Assembly (NCBI RefSeq): GCF_011927785.1
Contig: NZ_JAATJK010000001.1
Coordinates: 6,202,501-6,266,500 of the forward strand
Direction of reading: 5' to 3'
DNA from: Micromonospora profundi
GTDB taxonomy: Bacteria > Actinomycetota > Actinomycetes > Mycobacteriales > Micromonosporaceae
DNA length: 64,000 nucleotides
Shown: positions 19,822 through 28,082 of the stretch, piece after piece
Layout of the letters: every line of letters begins with the position of its first letter
Numbering within the stretch: position 1 is the stretch's first letter
The notes under the pieces: model-generated
Told to the model about the DNA's origin: nothing
What the model saw: the letters and a program-made list of their open reading frames with translations, nothing else
Database searches by the model: none
Made by a program: the position numbers and the translations under genes

Positions 19822-20209
19822 GCCGAAACCCTAGGCCATCCAGGCGTCGATCGGGATCGACGCGGTCCCCGCACGCTGGGATGTTCGGACGAGAGCGGCG
19901 ACCCGAAAGGTCAGCAGAGGACGACGTACTTTACATTCGTTACCTGATTGTAATCCATCGATGGGCCGCTACCCTGCGCTGCGCGGACAAGGTCATCTGC
20001 GGGTCTGATCCTCGTATGCGGCTTATGTCCCTGACGCATCGTGTAGATCGCTTGCCTGTTGGCCAACCTCGTGTTACCGCCGGGTAATCGGGGGGTTGTG
20101 AGCTGCGTCGCAACGGGTGCACCATCAAGCCCGATCGTTACCCGCCGGTAATAGCGGGCCCTTCCGGATCGAGACCGGCCCCGCGCACACCCACCCCGAG
20201 GAGGAACCG
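19822..20209. other. 388-bp intergenic region upstream of the DUF6230 gene
   Basis: Divergent region between the methyltransferase (minus) and DUF6230 (plus) genes. It has a locally AT-richer core around 19930-19965 (ACTTTACATTCGTTACC, TTGTAATCC), suited to promoters, and two palindromic sites annotated separately. No convincing reading frame or structured RNA is visible. Confidence 0.6.
20074..20151 (+). promoter_or_regulatory. twin TTACC-GGTAA palindromes, probable operator pair
   Basis: Two 14-bp near-palindromes, TTACCGCCGGGTAA at 20074-20087 and TTACCCGCCGGTAA at 20138-20151, lie 50 bp apart. The second is 58 bp before the DUF6230 start. Their shared half-sites (TTACC / GGTAA) and spacing near six helical turns suggest two sites for one dimeric regulator. 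The regulator is not known from this window. Confidence 0.55.
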
Positions 20210-20815
20210 GTGCAGGACAATCAGGGTCGTACCCGGTGGCGTCGGTTCGCCGCCATGATGGTGCCCGCCACGGCCGCCGCCGGCGCCATCCTGTTCGGCA
20301 TGTCGAGCGGCGCGATCGCGTCCGACATCACCGTCTCCGGGCAGACGTTCAAGATCGCGGCGGATCGCCTGGAGGGCGACGGCTTCAAGCAGTACGGCGG
20401 GATCGTCCGCGAGAAGGGCAAGGACGGCAAGGTCCACCCCATCGCCCTCTCCGAGATCAGCAGCGCCGAGCTGTACAACCTCTGCCAGTCCGTCCGCGCC
20501 GACCTGCCCGGCCTGCCTGTGGTGCTCACCATCAACGCCGGTGACGGCAAGGAGCCCGCTCGCGCCAAGGACCTGCTCATTGCGATGGACTCGCTGAACG
20601 GCAACGCGACCTTCACCAACATCCAGATCGGCCGGGACGCCACCGACCTCAACCCGACGGCGCAGAAGGGTTCGTTCGGCCAGAACTCCGAGCGCGTCAG
20701 CATCCGCAACCTGCAGCAGGTGTCCCGCTACACCACCGCGGCCACCTTCAACCTGGTTGGCCTCCGACTCAAGGTCAACGTGGGCGAGGACGCCAAGGGC
20801 AAGGAGTGCTTCTGA
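20210..20815 (+). CDS. DUF6230 family protein
   Basis: 201 residues. A basic N-terminus (RTRWRRFAAMM) is followed by a hydrophobic segment at about 17-38, probably a signal or anchor, and then a beta-rich extracellular domain (DITVSGQTFKIAADRLEGDGF ...) with conserved cysteines in LCQSV and the C-terminal KGKECF. The family is common in actinomycetes next to DUF6114 genes, as here (80 bp downstream). Some databases once called relatives cholesterol esterase, without support in this sequence. GTG 20210 follows the strong site GAGGAGG; the upstream frame lies in promoter DNA. Confidence 0.85.
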   Translation: MQDNQGRTRWRRFAAMMVPATAAAGAILFGMSSGAIASDITVSGQTFKIAADRLEGDGFKQYGGIVREKGKDGKVHPIALSEISSAELYNLCQSVRADLPGLPVVLTINAGDGKEPARAKDLLIAMDSLNGNATFTNIQIGRDATDLNPTAQKGSFGQNSERVSIRNLQQVSRYTTAATFNLVGLRLKVNVGEDAKGKECF

Positions 20816-20824
20816 GCTGAGTAC

Positions 20825-20852
20825 GGCCCGCGGTGGCAGACCACCGCGGGCC
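20825..20852 (+). terminator. intercistronic hairpin between the DUF6230 and DUF6114 genes
   Basis: Perfect 12-bp stem (20825-20836 with 20841-20852) and a 4-nt CAGA loop, 10 bp after the DUF6230 stop. It may be a partial terminator or an mRNA-stabilising stem that lowers DUF6114 expression relative to DUF6230. Confidence 0.5.
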
Positions 20853-20895
20853 ACGCCGCTGCCCACCCCCGTCCCCGCTCCGCCAGGAGGAGTAC

Positions 20896-22374
20896 GTGAC
20901 AACCGCCAACCCGTCCCACGCCCGCCCGAGCAGGGCTGCCGAGGCGTGGCGGAGCTTCCGCCGCTGGCAGCGGAGCCGGCCGTTCTGGGGCGGCCTCTTC
21001 ACAATCCTGGCCGGTGCGGAGATGTTCGCCTCCACGCGCATGACCATCAACGGCCTGAGTTTCCACAGCGGCGCCAGTGGCCTGCTGTCACTGCTGATCC
21101 CGGTCATCCTGGTGACCTGCGGCCTGCTGATCTGGCTCAGCCCCGCGCAGCGGCTGTTCTACTCGGTCGTCGCTGCGGTCACGGCCGTCTACTCACTGAT
21201 CGGGCTCAACCTCGGCGGCTTCTTCGTCGGCCTGCTGCTCGGCATCATCGGCAGCGCGCTCGCCTTCGCCTGGGCACCCGCCCGCCCGGCAGCACCCCCG
21301 CCCGCCGAGGCCGACGCCGAGCCAGCTGTCGAGCCGCCAACGGCCGACCAGCCGACGGCCGACCAGCCGGCCGTCGAGCAATCGACCGCTGAGCAGCCGA
21401 CCGCTGAGCAGCCGACCGCTGAGCAGCCGACCGCTGAACAGTCGGCCGTCGTGCGGCCGGTCGCGGCGGCGGTTGACGCGAGCCCTCCGCCCGCCGGGCC
21501 CAACCGGTCCGCGAATCCGCGTACCTTCGGCATCGTCCTGGTGGTGTTCGGCCTCGCCGCCGCCGGGGTGGCAACACAGCCGCGAGCGGTACAGGCGGCG
21601 CCGGCCCGGCCCACCGCGAGCGCCTGCCCCACCCCGTCCCGGCCGGTCGCGCCGTCGCCCAGCGCCGCGACGCCGAGCCCGAGCGCCAGCCCGCGACGGG
21701 ACGGCAACATCATCACCGACATCCTGGACGGGATCGGCGACCTGCTCACCGGTGGACGCCGCAAGGCCACCCCGACGCCGTCGGCGAGCCCGACCCCCAC
21801 ACCGACCAGCACGCCGACGGCCCGGCCGAAGCCCACCGCCTGCCCGTCTCCGGGCACGACGACCCCCGGTAAGCCGGGTACGACGACTCCGGAGAAGCCG
21901 GCCAAGGTGGAGCCGGGCAAGCCGCTGCCGCGTATCGCCGCCGACCCGGGTCTGCCGAGGGTGGCGCAGACCCCGTCGAAGCTAACCGGATCCACTGTGA
22001 CAATGACCGGGCTGCGGTTCGAGGGGATCACCGATCTGGAAACCCAGAAGGGCACCCTGAAGGTGCTGAAGTTCAGCATGAAGGAGGCCGTCACCGACGA
22101 CTTCCTGCTCACCGCCGACGGTCCGCAGGGCCGCACCCAGAGGTACGCGACCGACCGTCTGACCGTGCGCGGTGACGTGGCCTTCTACTCCACCCGGTTC
22201 GTCGGCAAGCTGGCCGGCATCAAGATCACGCTCACGCCGGACCTGCCGTTCCCCGACGGCCTCCCCGTCACGGTGCCCATCCCGGTCTCGTTCACCGACC
22301 CGGTCATCGACCTGGCGTACGTCACCAGCAACACGCTCACCGCCCGACCGGCGTTGGCGCTGACCCTCGGCTGA
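20896..22374 (+). CDS. DUF6114 domain protein with Pro/Thr-rich linkers
   Basis: 492 residues. The N-terminal DUF6114 membrane region (about 20-130) has about four helices beginning RPFWGGLFTILAGAEMF. A low-complexity segment (about 131-200) follows, including seven PTAEQ-like repeats, then another helix (TFGIVLVVFGLAAAGV), a Ser/Pro/Thr-rich stalk (about 235-345) and a C-terminal beta domain that ends the protein. The last domain resembles the DUF6230 fold in size and spacing; this is inferred. GTG 20896 has AGGAGGAG upstream. Likely co-transcribed with the DUF6230 gene, forming a membrane-surface pair of unknown role. Confidence 0.82.
   Translation: MTTANPSHARPSRAAEAWRSFRRWQRSRPFWGGLFTILAGAEMFASTRMTINGLSFHSGASGLLSLLIPVILVTCGLLIWLSPAQRLFYSVVAAVTAVYSLIGLNLGGFFVGLLLGIIGSALAFAWAPARPAAPPPAEADAEPAVEPPTADQPTADQPAVEQSTAEQPTAEQPTAEQPTAEQSAVVRPVAAAVDASPPPAGPNRSANPRTFGIVLVVFGLAAAGVATQPRAVQAAPARPTASACPTPSRPVAPSPSAATPSPSASPRRDGNIITDILDGIGDLLTGGRRKATPTPSASPTPTPTSTPTARPKPTACPSPGTTTPGKPGTTTPEKPAKVEPGKPLPRIAADPGLPRVAQTPSKLTGSTVTMTGLRFEGITDLETQKGTLKVLKFSMKEAVTDDFLLTADGPQGRTQRYATDRLTVRGDVAFYSTRFVGKLAGIKITLTPDLPFPDGLPVTVPIPVSFTDPVIDLAYVTSNTLTARPALALTLG
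21337..21441 (+). repeat. seven 15-bp tandem repeats coding P-T-A-E/D-Q
   Basis: In-frame 15-bp units; the last four (21382-21441) differ at only two positions and the first three are more diverged. They lengthen a flexible linker in the DUF6114 protein and could vary in copy number by slippage. Confidence 0.9.
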
Positions 22375-22416
22375 ACGGCACCTTCGGCCCGGTCGGCGGG
22401 GTCGACGCGCGTCGCG

Positions 22417-22452
22417 GTACTCGCGGACGTCCAGGTGGACGTCCGCGAGTAC
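22417..22452. terminator. bidirectional terminator hairpin
   Basis: Perfect 16-bp stem (22417-22432 with 22437-22452) with a 4-nt AGGT loop between the convergent DUF6114 and DUF885 genes. No U-tract on either side. Confidence 0.75.
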
Positions 22453-22526
22453 CAGGCACGCCAACGGGCGTACCGGCAGGAACGGCGCCGGCGGACGTAC
22501 CGCCGACGCCCGGAACCGTCACCGGC

Positions 22527-24197
22527 TCAGAGCCGGGCCAACGCCTTGCGCAGCGGGTCGAGGCCCAATGCGCCAAGGTCCAACGCCTGCCGGTGGAACT
22601 CCCGCAGGTCGAAGTCGGCGCCCTTGCGGGCCTTCGCGTCCTCGCGGGCCTGCAACCAGATGCGCTCACCCACCTTGTACGACGGCGCCTGCCCCGGCCA
22701 GCCCAGGTAGCGGTTCAGCTCGAAGCGCAGGTTCTCGTCCGGCACCCGGCAGTGCGCCCGCATGAACTCCCAGCCCAACTCGGGCGTCCACCGCTCACCC
22801 AGGTGGAAGCCGAACGGGTTGTCCTTCGGGATCTCCAACTCCAGGTGCATGCCGATGTCGACGATGACGCGGGCGGCGCGCATCGCCTGGCCGTCGAGCA
22901 TGCCCAGCCTGTCGCCCGGGTCCTGGAGGTAGCCCAACTCGTCCATCAGCCGCTCCGAGTACAGCGCCCAACCCTCGCCGTGCCCGGAAACCCAGCAGAG
23001 CAGCCGTTGCCAGCGGTTGAGCAGGTCAGCGCGGACGGCGGTCTGCGCCACCTGAAGGTGGTGACCCGGTACGCCCTCGTGGTAGACCGTCGTCACCTCC
23101 CGCCAGGTGGAGAAGTCGGTGATCCCCTGCGGAACGGCCCACCACATCCGACCCGGCCGGGAGAAGTCCTCGCTCGGACCGGTGTAGTAGATGGCGCCGT
23201 CACTGGTCGGGGCGAGGCAGCACTCGATCCGGCGGACCTCTTCGGGGATGTCGAAGTGCGTACCGTTCAGCTCGGTGATCGCCTTGTCGGCGAGCGCCTG
23301 CATCCAGTCGCGGAACGCCTCCTTGCCCTGGATGGTCCGCGCCGGGTCGGCGTCCAGCTTGGCCACTGCCTCGTCGACTGTGGCGCCCGAGCCGGCGATC
23401 TGCCCGGCCACGACCCGCATCTCCGCCTCCAGACGGGCGAGCTCCGCGAACCCCCAGGTGTACGTCTCGTCGAGGTCGACCTTCGCGCCGAGGAAATACT
23501 GCGAGGCCAGCTCGTAGCGCTCGCGCCCGGCGGCCTGCTTGTCCCGCCCGTGCGGTGCCAACTCGGCGCGCAGGAACTGACCGAACTCGGCTGTCGCCGC
23601 GGTGGCCGACGCCGCGCCCCGACGCAGCTCCGCGCCGAGCGTGCCGTCCGCGTCCAGCCGCTCGACGAGCCCGTGGAAGAAGTTGTCCCCAGTCGGGTCG
23701 GTCCAGATGTCGCACTGCTTGGCCACCTCGACCAGCTGCACCTTGGAGCTGACCTGGCCGGCGGCGAGCGCCTCGCGCAGGGTGGTCTTGTAGCCCTCCA
23801 GAGCCCCGGCGAGGCCGTTGAGCCGAGCGGCGATGTTGGCCTGCTCGTCGGCCGTCGCCGTCGGCATCAGGTCGAACACCATGCGGACCTCGTGCAGCCC
23901 GCTCGTGATGACGCTGATCTCGCTGGTCGCCTCGCCGGCGTCGTACCGGGCCAGGTCCAGGCCGAGTCGCTCCTGCATGGCCTCCTTGGCGGTGCGCTCC
24001 GCCTCGGTGTCCGGCTCGGTGACGTCCAGCTCGGCGAGCGTCCGGCGGGTCAGGTCGGCGCGTGCCCGGTAGCCCTCAGGTGAGAGGTCGTCGAGCCGGT
24101 CGTCATGGCCGGCGATGCCGACATAGGTCGCGCCGGTGGGGCTCAACGGTGCCCACTCGGCTACGTAGCGGTTGGCGAGTTCATCAATTTGTCCCAC
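22527..24197 (-). CDS. DUF885 family metallohydrolase
   Basis: 556 residues, the usual length for DUF885, a family of predicted metallopeptidase/carboxypeptidase-like hydrolases. The putative metal site YHEGVPGHHLQ lies at about residues 369-379, with a downstream glutamate in EGWALYSERLMDELG (about 405-419) as the likely third ligand. No signal peptide is seen, so it is probably cytoplasmic. Substrate unknown; distant relatives cleave peptides or amidated compounds. It is a single gene, convergent with the DUF6114 gene across a hairpin and divergent from the DMT transporter. Confidence 0.87.
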   Translation of the reverse strand: MGQIDELANRYVAEWAPLSPTGATYVGIAGHDDRLDDLSPEGYRARADLTRRTLAELDVTEPDTEAERTAKEAMQERLGLDLARYDAGEATSEISVITSGLHEVRMVFDLMPTATADEQANIAARLNGLAGALEGYKTTLREALAAGQVSSKVQLVEVAKQCDIWTDPTGDNFFHGLVERLDADGTLGAELRRGAASATAATAEFGQFLRAELAPHGRDKQAAGRERYELASQYFLGAKVDLDETYTWGFAELARLEAEMRVVAGQIAGSGATVDEAVAKLDADPARTIQGKEAFRDWMQALADKAITELNGTHFDIPEEVRRIECCLAPTSDGAIYYTGPSEDFSRPGRMWWAVPQGITDFSTWREVTTVYHEGVPGHHLQVAQTAVRADLLNRWQRLLCWVSGHGEGWALYSERLMDELGYLQDPGDRLGMLDGQAMRAARVIVDIGMHLELEIPKDNPFGFHLGERWTPELGWEFMRAHCRVPDENLRFELNRYLGWPGQAPSYKVGERIWLQAREDAKARKGADFDLREFHRQALDLGALGLDPLRKALARL

Positions 24198-24272
24198 GCT
24201 GCGACACTACGTGACCAGCCCGCCCCGATGTCGACGGCATTTGGCGTGTTCGAGTGTCCGATTCGGCTGTCG

Positions 24273-24288
24273 AAAGTCCCGCGACTTT
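24273..24288 (+). promoter_or_regulatory. AAAGTC-GACTTT inverted repeat upstream of a DMT transporter
   Basis: Perfect 6-bp arms around a 4-bp CCGC centre, lying between divergent genes and 29 bp before the preferred transporter start at 24317. Could be an operator; it also argues against the earlier in-frame GTG at 24254. Confidence 0.35.
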
Positions 24289-24316
24289 GTCGCACCTGTC
24301 CGGCACAGTGTCAGGG

Positions 24317-25330
24317 GTGACGACCGACATCACTCCTGACAAGGCGCCGCTGCGCAGCTGGCTGCCGGGGTTCCTAGCCCTCGCCGCCATCTGGGGTTCC
24401 AGCTTCCTGTTCATCAAGGTCGGGGTAGCCGAGCTGCACCCGGTCCAGCTCACCCTCTACCGGGTCCTCGCCGGTGCGGTGACGCTGCTTGTCGTCCTCG
24501 CGGTGCTGCGCGACCGGCTGCCCCGCGAGCCTCGGATCTGGGCGCATCTCTTCGTCGTCGCCGCATTCGGCGTGGCCGTGCCGTTCACCCTCTTCGGCTA
24601 CGGTGAGCAACGGGTCGAGTCGATGTTGGCCGGCATCTGGAACGCCACCACGCCCCTCATCGTGCTGCCGCTGGCGGTGCTCGTCTTCCGCACCGAGCGG
24701 CTGACCGTCCGCCGTGGGGTCGGGCTCGGGTTGGGCTTCCTCGGCGTACTCGTGGTGCTCGGGGTCTGGGAGGGCATCGGCGGCGCGCACTTCGTCGGGC
24801 AGTTGATGTGCTTCGGAGCGGCCGCCTGCTACGGCGTCGCCATCCCGTACCAGAAGCGGTTCGTCGCCGGCAGCACCCACTCCGGGCTGTCGCTCTCCAC
24901 GGTGCAGGTGCTGCTGGCCGCCGGGCAACTCGCCGTCGTCACCCCGTTCGTGGCGGGCGCCCCGCCGCTGCCCACCGACCTGTCGCCGAAGGTGGTGGGC
25001 AGCGTGCTGGCTCTCGGTGCCCTCGGCACCGGGCTCGCCTTTGTGATCAACATCCGGAACATCCGGGTGGCCGGCGCGAGTACCGCGTCCACAGTCACCT
25101 ACCTGATCCCGATCTTCGCGGTGCTGATCGGCGCTGTCGTGCTCGGCGAACGGCTCAACTGGCACCAACCGGTCGGCGCGCTCATCGTGCTGCTGGGTGT
25201 CGCGGTCGCGCAGGGAGCCTTCGGCCGCCGGAAGCCCCGCCCGGTGATCGGTGTCGGCGCACCCGCCGCACCCGGCACCGAGCCCGCCGCCCCCGGGGCC
25301 GCGCCTGCGGCCGAGCCCGCCCGCGGCTGA
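24317..25330 (+). CDS. DMT superfamily (EamA) transporter
   Basis: 337 residues with 10 predicted helices arranged as two EamA repeats, the first starting LALAAIWGSSFLFIKVGV. Such proteins typically export amino acids or other small metabolites. Repeat 2 begins near LMCFGAAACYGVAIPYQKRF and ends VGALIVLLGVAVAQGAF, followed by an Ala/Pro-rich cytoplasmic tail of about 35 residues. The start is uncertain: GTG 24317 is chosen because upstream in-frame DNA contains an inverted repeat and the first helix begins soon after; GTG 24254 would add 21 residues. It is divergent from the DUF885 gene and ends 47 bp before the convergent PHP gene. Confidence 0.88.
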   Translation: MTTDITPDKAPLRSWLPGFLALAAIWGSSFLFIKVGVAELHPVQLTLYRVLAGAVTLLVVLAVLRDRLPREPRIWAHLFVVAAFGVAVPFTLFGYGEQRVESMLAGIWNATTPLIVLPLAVLVFRTERLTVRRGVGLGLGFLGVLVVLGVWEGIGGAHFVGQLMCFGAAACYGVAIPYQKRFVAGSTHSGLSLSTVQVLLAAGQLAVVTPFVAGAPPLPTDLSPKVVGSVLALGALGTGLAFVINIRNIRVAGASTASTVTYLIPIFAVLIGAVVLGERLNWHQPVGALIVLLGVAVAQGAFGRRKPRPVIGVGAPAAPGTEPAAPGAAPAAEPARG

Positions 25331-25377
25331 CCGAGCCGATCAAGCAGCGTCGATCAAGCGCCTTTGCCGAGGGGCAG

Positions 25378-26448
25378 TCAGCCTCGGCTGTGGGTCCACT
25401 CCACCAGTTGGTCCGCTGGCCAGGTGTTGACCACCCGGTCGGCCGGAACGCCGCAGAGGGCCGCCCGCTCGCAGCCGAACCGCTGCCAGTCGAGCTGACC
25501 GGGTGCGTGCGCGTCCGTGTCGATGGCGAACCGGCAGCCGGCCTCCAGGGCGCGGCGGATCAGCCGCTTCGGCGGGTCCTGCCGCTCCGGTCGGGAGTTG
25601 ATCTCGACGGCGGTGTCGTGCTCGGCGCAGGCGGCGAACACCGCGTCCGCGTCGAAGTCGCTCTCGCCCCGGGTGCGAGCCCGATGCCCCCGGTCACCTG
25701 GGCCGGTCACGCCGGCCGGTCGGGACGACACCATCCGCCCGGTGCAGTGGCCGAGAATGTCCAGGTGCGGGTTGGCGACCGCGGTCAGCATTCGCCGGGT
25801 CATCTTGGCCCGCTCGTCCTTCAGGCCGCTGTGCACCGATCCCACCACCACGTCCAACCGGGCCAGCAGCTCCTCGTCCTGATCCAGCGAGCCGTCGGCG
25901 AGGATGTCCACCTCGATCCCGGTCAGGATCCGGAAGCCCTCCGGCAGCGCCGCGTTCACCTGCGCCACGTGGTCCAACTGGCGACGCAAGCGGTCGGCGG
26001 TCAACCCGCGCGCCACCGTCAGCCGGGGCGAGTGGTCGGTCAACACCATGTATTCGTGGCCCAACTCCACCGCGGCGAGCGCCATCTCCTCGATGGGGGA
26101 GCCGCCGTCGGACCAGTCGGAGTGCGTGTGGCAGTCGCCGCGCAGGGCGGCGCGCAGCGCCGCCGCCTCGGCATCCAGGTCGCTGCCCTCGGTGGCCACG
26201 AGCCTGCGCAGATAGACGGGCTCTTCACCGGCCAGGGACTCCGCGACACACCGGGCCGTCACATCACCCACCCCGGCCAATGTGGTGAGCGTGCCGTTGC
26301 CGGCCCGCTCGGCGACCTCGGCCGCCGGCAGGCCGGCGAGCGCCTTCGCCGCCGACCGGAACGCCCGCACCCGGTACGTGGCCTCGTTCGCCCGCTCCAA
26401 CAGGAACGCGATCCGGCGTAGGTCGGCGATGGGGTCCCGGGCGTTCAT
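25378..26448 (-). CDS. PHP domain hydrolase with helix-hairpin-helix N-terminus (PolX-like)
   Basis: 356 residues. The N-terminus (about 1-95) resembles the helix-hairpin-helix part of family X polymerases (LERANEATYRVRAFRSAAKAL, GNGTLTTLAGVGDVTA). The PHP phosphoesterase domain follows, with metal-binding GDCHTHSDWSDGG (about 105-117), VLTDHSPRL, GIEVDIL, GSVHSG, GHCTGR and FAIDTDAHAPG near the C-terminus. This is the C-terminal half of bacterial PolX without the polymerase palm, so it is probably a DNA or nucleotide phosphoesterase. ATG 26448 begins MNARDPIADLRRIAF. It is downstream of the M23 gene by 29 bp and may share its transcript. Confidence 0.88.
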   Translation of the reverse strand: MNARDPIADLRRIAFLLERANEATYRVRAFRSAAKALAGLPAAEVAERAGNGTLTTLAGVGDVTARCVAESLAGEEPVYLRRLVATEGSDLDAEAAALRAALRGDCHTHSDWSDGGSPIEEMALAAVELGHEYMVLTDHSPRLTVARGLTADRLRRQLDHVAQVNAALPEGFRILTGIEVDILADGSLDQDEELLARLDVVVGSVHSGLKDERAKMTRRMLTAVANPHLDILGHCTGRMVSSRPAGVTGPGDRGHRARTRGESDFDADAVFAACAEHDTAVEINSRPERQDPPKRLIRRALEAGCRFAIDTDAHAPGQLDWQRFGCERAALCGVPADRVVNTWPADQLVEWTHSRG

Positions 26449-26477
26449 CCCACCGAACCTAGCGGGTACGGGGCTCG

Positions 26478-27227
26478 TCAGGGAGCCTTCGGGCAGCCGT
26501 GTTTCCGCTGCCACGCGGTCACCTCGGCGGCCGGCTCACGATTGTCGCCGCGTCGCCACGAGTCCAGGTAACGCGCCGGCCAGAGCACGCCGCGCCGGAT
26601 CCACCAACCGTCCTTGCCCGTACACGGCGGGGAGATGCCGAAGTGCACGTGACAGACGTTGTTGGCGTTTCCGGTGCGGCCCACCTTGCCGAGCTGCTGC
26701 CCGGCGCGGACCCGCACCCCGGCGTCGACACCCGCGGTCACCGCGCTCAGGTGCGAGCCGTAGTAGCGCACCCCGTCGTCGCCGAGCAGGGCCACCGACA
26801 GGCCGCCGTTGTCCGGCCCCTGCGGCCCGCGCTTGCGGTACCTGTCGACCCGGCTCACCTCCAGCACCGTCCCGTCGGTCACCGCCACGAACGGCTCCCC
26901 GCAGTCGGCGAAGATGTCCGTCGCCGGGTACGCGCCGTGCGTCGGGTGATAGGCGACGTCGTCGGCGCGTACCGGAAAGACGTGCCGCAGCCCGGCGCGG
27001 GGCGCTGTCGACGACGGCGCGGCCGACGACGGCGCCGGGCTTGCTGGCCCGCTCGCCGAGGGCGCCGGCGGCTGATCGGCGGTCTCCCAGACCGCAGGCG
27101 CGGTCGGCGTGGCGCTGCCCGCCGGAACCCCAGGCCGCGTGGTCGCGCAGCCGCCAGCCAGGACCGGGGCGAGCACCAGCAGAATCAGGTACGCCGGACG
27201 CACGCGGCGGATCGTCGGCGAGGGCAT
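26478..27227 (-). CDS. M23 family peptidase-like lipoprotein
   Basis: 249 residues. The N-terminus MPSPTIRRVRP plus a hydrophobic run ending LAGGC (Cys27) is a lipoprotein signal, so the protein is probably anchored outside the membrane. A Pro/Ser/Ala-rich linker covers about 28-75. The M23 LytM-type domain carries HPTHGAYPATDIFA (His and Asp zinc ligands, about 92-105) and HVHFG (about 186-190), so the active site looks complete. These enzymes cut peptide cross-bridges in peptidoglycan. ATG 27227 is chosen because the longer frame overlaps the divergent small membrane gene. Confidence 0.88.
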   Translation of the reverse strand: MPSPTIRRVRPAYLILLVLAPVLAGGCATTRPGVPAGSATPTAPAVWETADQPPAPSASGPASPAPSSAAPSSTAPRAGLRHVFPVRADDVAYHPTHGAYPATDIFADCGEPFVAVTDGTVLEVSRVDRYRKRGPQGPDNGGLSVALLGDDGVRYYGSHLSAVTAGVDAGVRVRAGQQLGKVGRTGNANNVCHVHFGISPPCTGKDGWWIRRGVLWPARYLDSWRRGDNREPAAEVTAWQRKHGCPKAP

Positions 27228-27290
27228 CCGGTCATCCTGGCAGACCGGTACCGTGGGCACGAGCGACGCGCGTGAGGGAGGGCAGCGACG

Positions 27291-27683
27291 GTGACCATCG
27301 CCCGACCCGGCCCCGACCGGGATCCCGGCTTCGCCGCGCACCCGTTGCCGCGTACCCCCTCGGGGTTGTTTCCGGCGGGGCCACCGACAAGGCCCACCTA
27401 CCGCGAACCGCACCCGGTGACCGGCGGCGGCGTCGCGGCAGGCGGCGGCATGGCGGCGGCATGGCTGCTGCTGTTCGGCCTGCTCGGCACCGACCTGGCC
27501 ACCTACGTGTGGTGGACGGTGTTCGCCGGCCTGCTGGCCTGGGCGACCGCCCTGGTGCTGGTCCGCTACGGCGATCGGGGAGTCGGCACCGGCGTGGCAA
27601 TTGTCACCGCAGGTGGTTGGAGCATCGCCGCCGCCGTGGTGGCGGTGCGCTGGGCGGGCACCGGTGACTGGCCGTTGTGGTGA
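27291..27683 (+). CDS. small hypothetical membrane protein
   Basis: 130 residues with a Pro-rich N-terminus (about 1-45) and two to three hydrophobic helices (GGGMAAAWLLLFGLLGTDLAT, VWWTVFAGLLAWATALVLV, VAIVTAGGWSIAAAVVAV). No family recognised. GTG 27291 is preceded by GAGGGAGGG with 8-nt spacing, a strong ribosome binding site. It is divergent from the M23 lipoprotein gene with 63 bp between. Confidence 0.72.
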   Translation: MTIARPGPDRDPGFAAHPLPRTPSGLFPAGPPTRPTYREPHPVTGGGVAAGGGMAAAWLLLFGLLGTDLATYVWWTVFAGLLAWATALVLVRYGDRGVGTGVAIVTAGGWSIAAAVVAVRWAGTGDWPLW

Positions 27684-27797
27684 GTGGGCCTCCTGTGAGC
27701 GGGTCGCGCGGGCGCGGATGACTGCGCCGAGTGCCCGGTTGGCTGCGTAGCGAACGCCGTCTTGACGTGGCCGCCGAGACTCGGCACCCTCGGCGGT

Positions 27798-27965
27798 ATG
27801 GCCTGGACCACCTCGCGGCAGGACCCGGATCGAAGCCGCCGTCGCCTCCAGTTGCTCGCCGAGTTGGCGGGCGCTCGGTCGGTACGACAGCGCACCCGGC
27901 CGCAGCGCCTGCGCACGGAGCGTCTACGTCAGCTCATCGCCACCCGTCGCCGCGTCGCCAGCTGA
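27798..27965 (+). CDS. possible 55-residue basic protein
   Basis: Starts MAWTTSRQDPDRSRRRLQLL and ends LRQLIATRRRVAS: very basic, with leucines spaced like an amphipathic helix. No strong ribosome binding site and no recognised family. It is the only candidate gene in the 399-bp gap between the small membrane protein and the tadA-associated gene; otherwise that gap shows nothing distinctive. Confidence 0.25.
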   Translation: MAWTTSRQDPDRSRRRLQLLAELAGARSVRQRTRPQRLRTERLRQLIATRRRVAS

Positions 27966-28082
27966 TCCAATTTTGTCAGGTTTGGCCGGCCTGTCGGGGC
28001 GTTGACCGGTCGCCTGCCGACCCGACCGGCTAACGTGCACGCGTAAGAAGTCGGCGCTGTGCCGAGGGCTATTGGGGGGACC

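Noticed and set aside
22593..24083. 496-codon plus-strand frame
   Set aside because: Antisense shadow of the DUF885 gene, created by high third-position GC.
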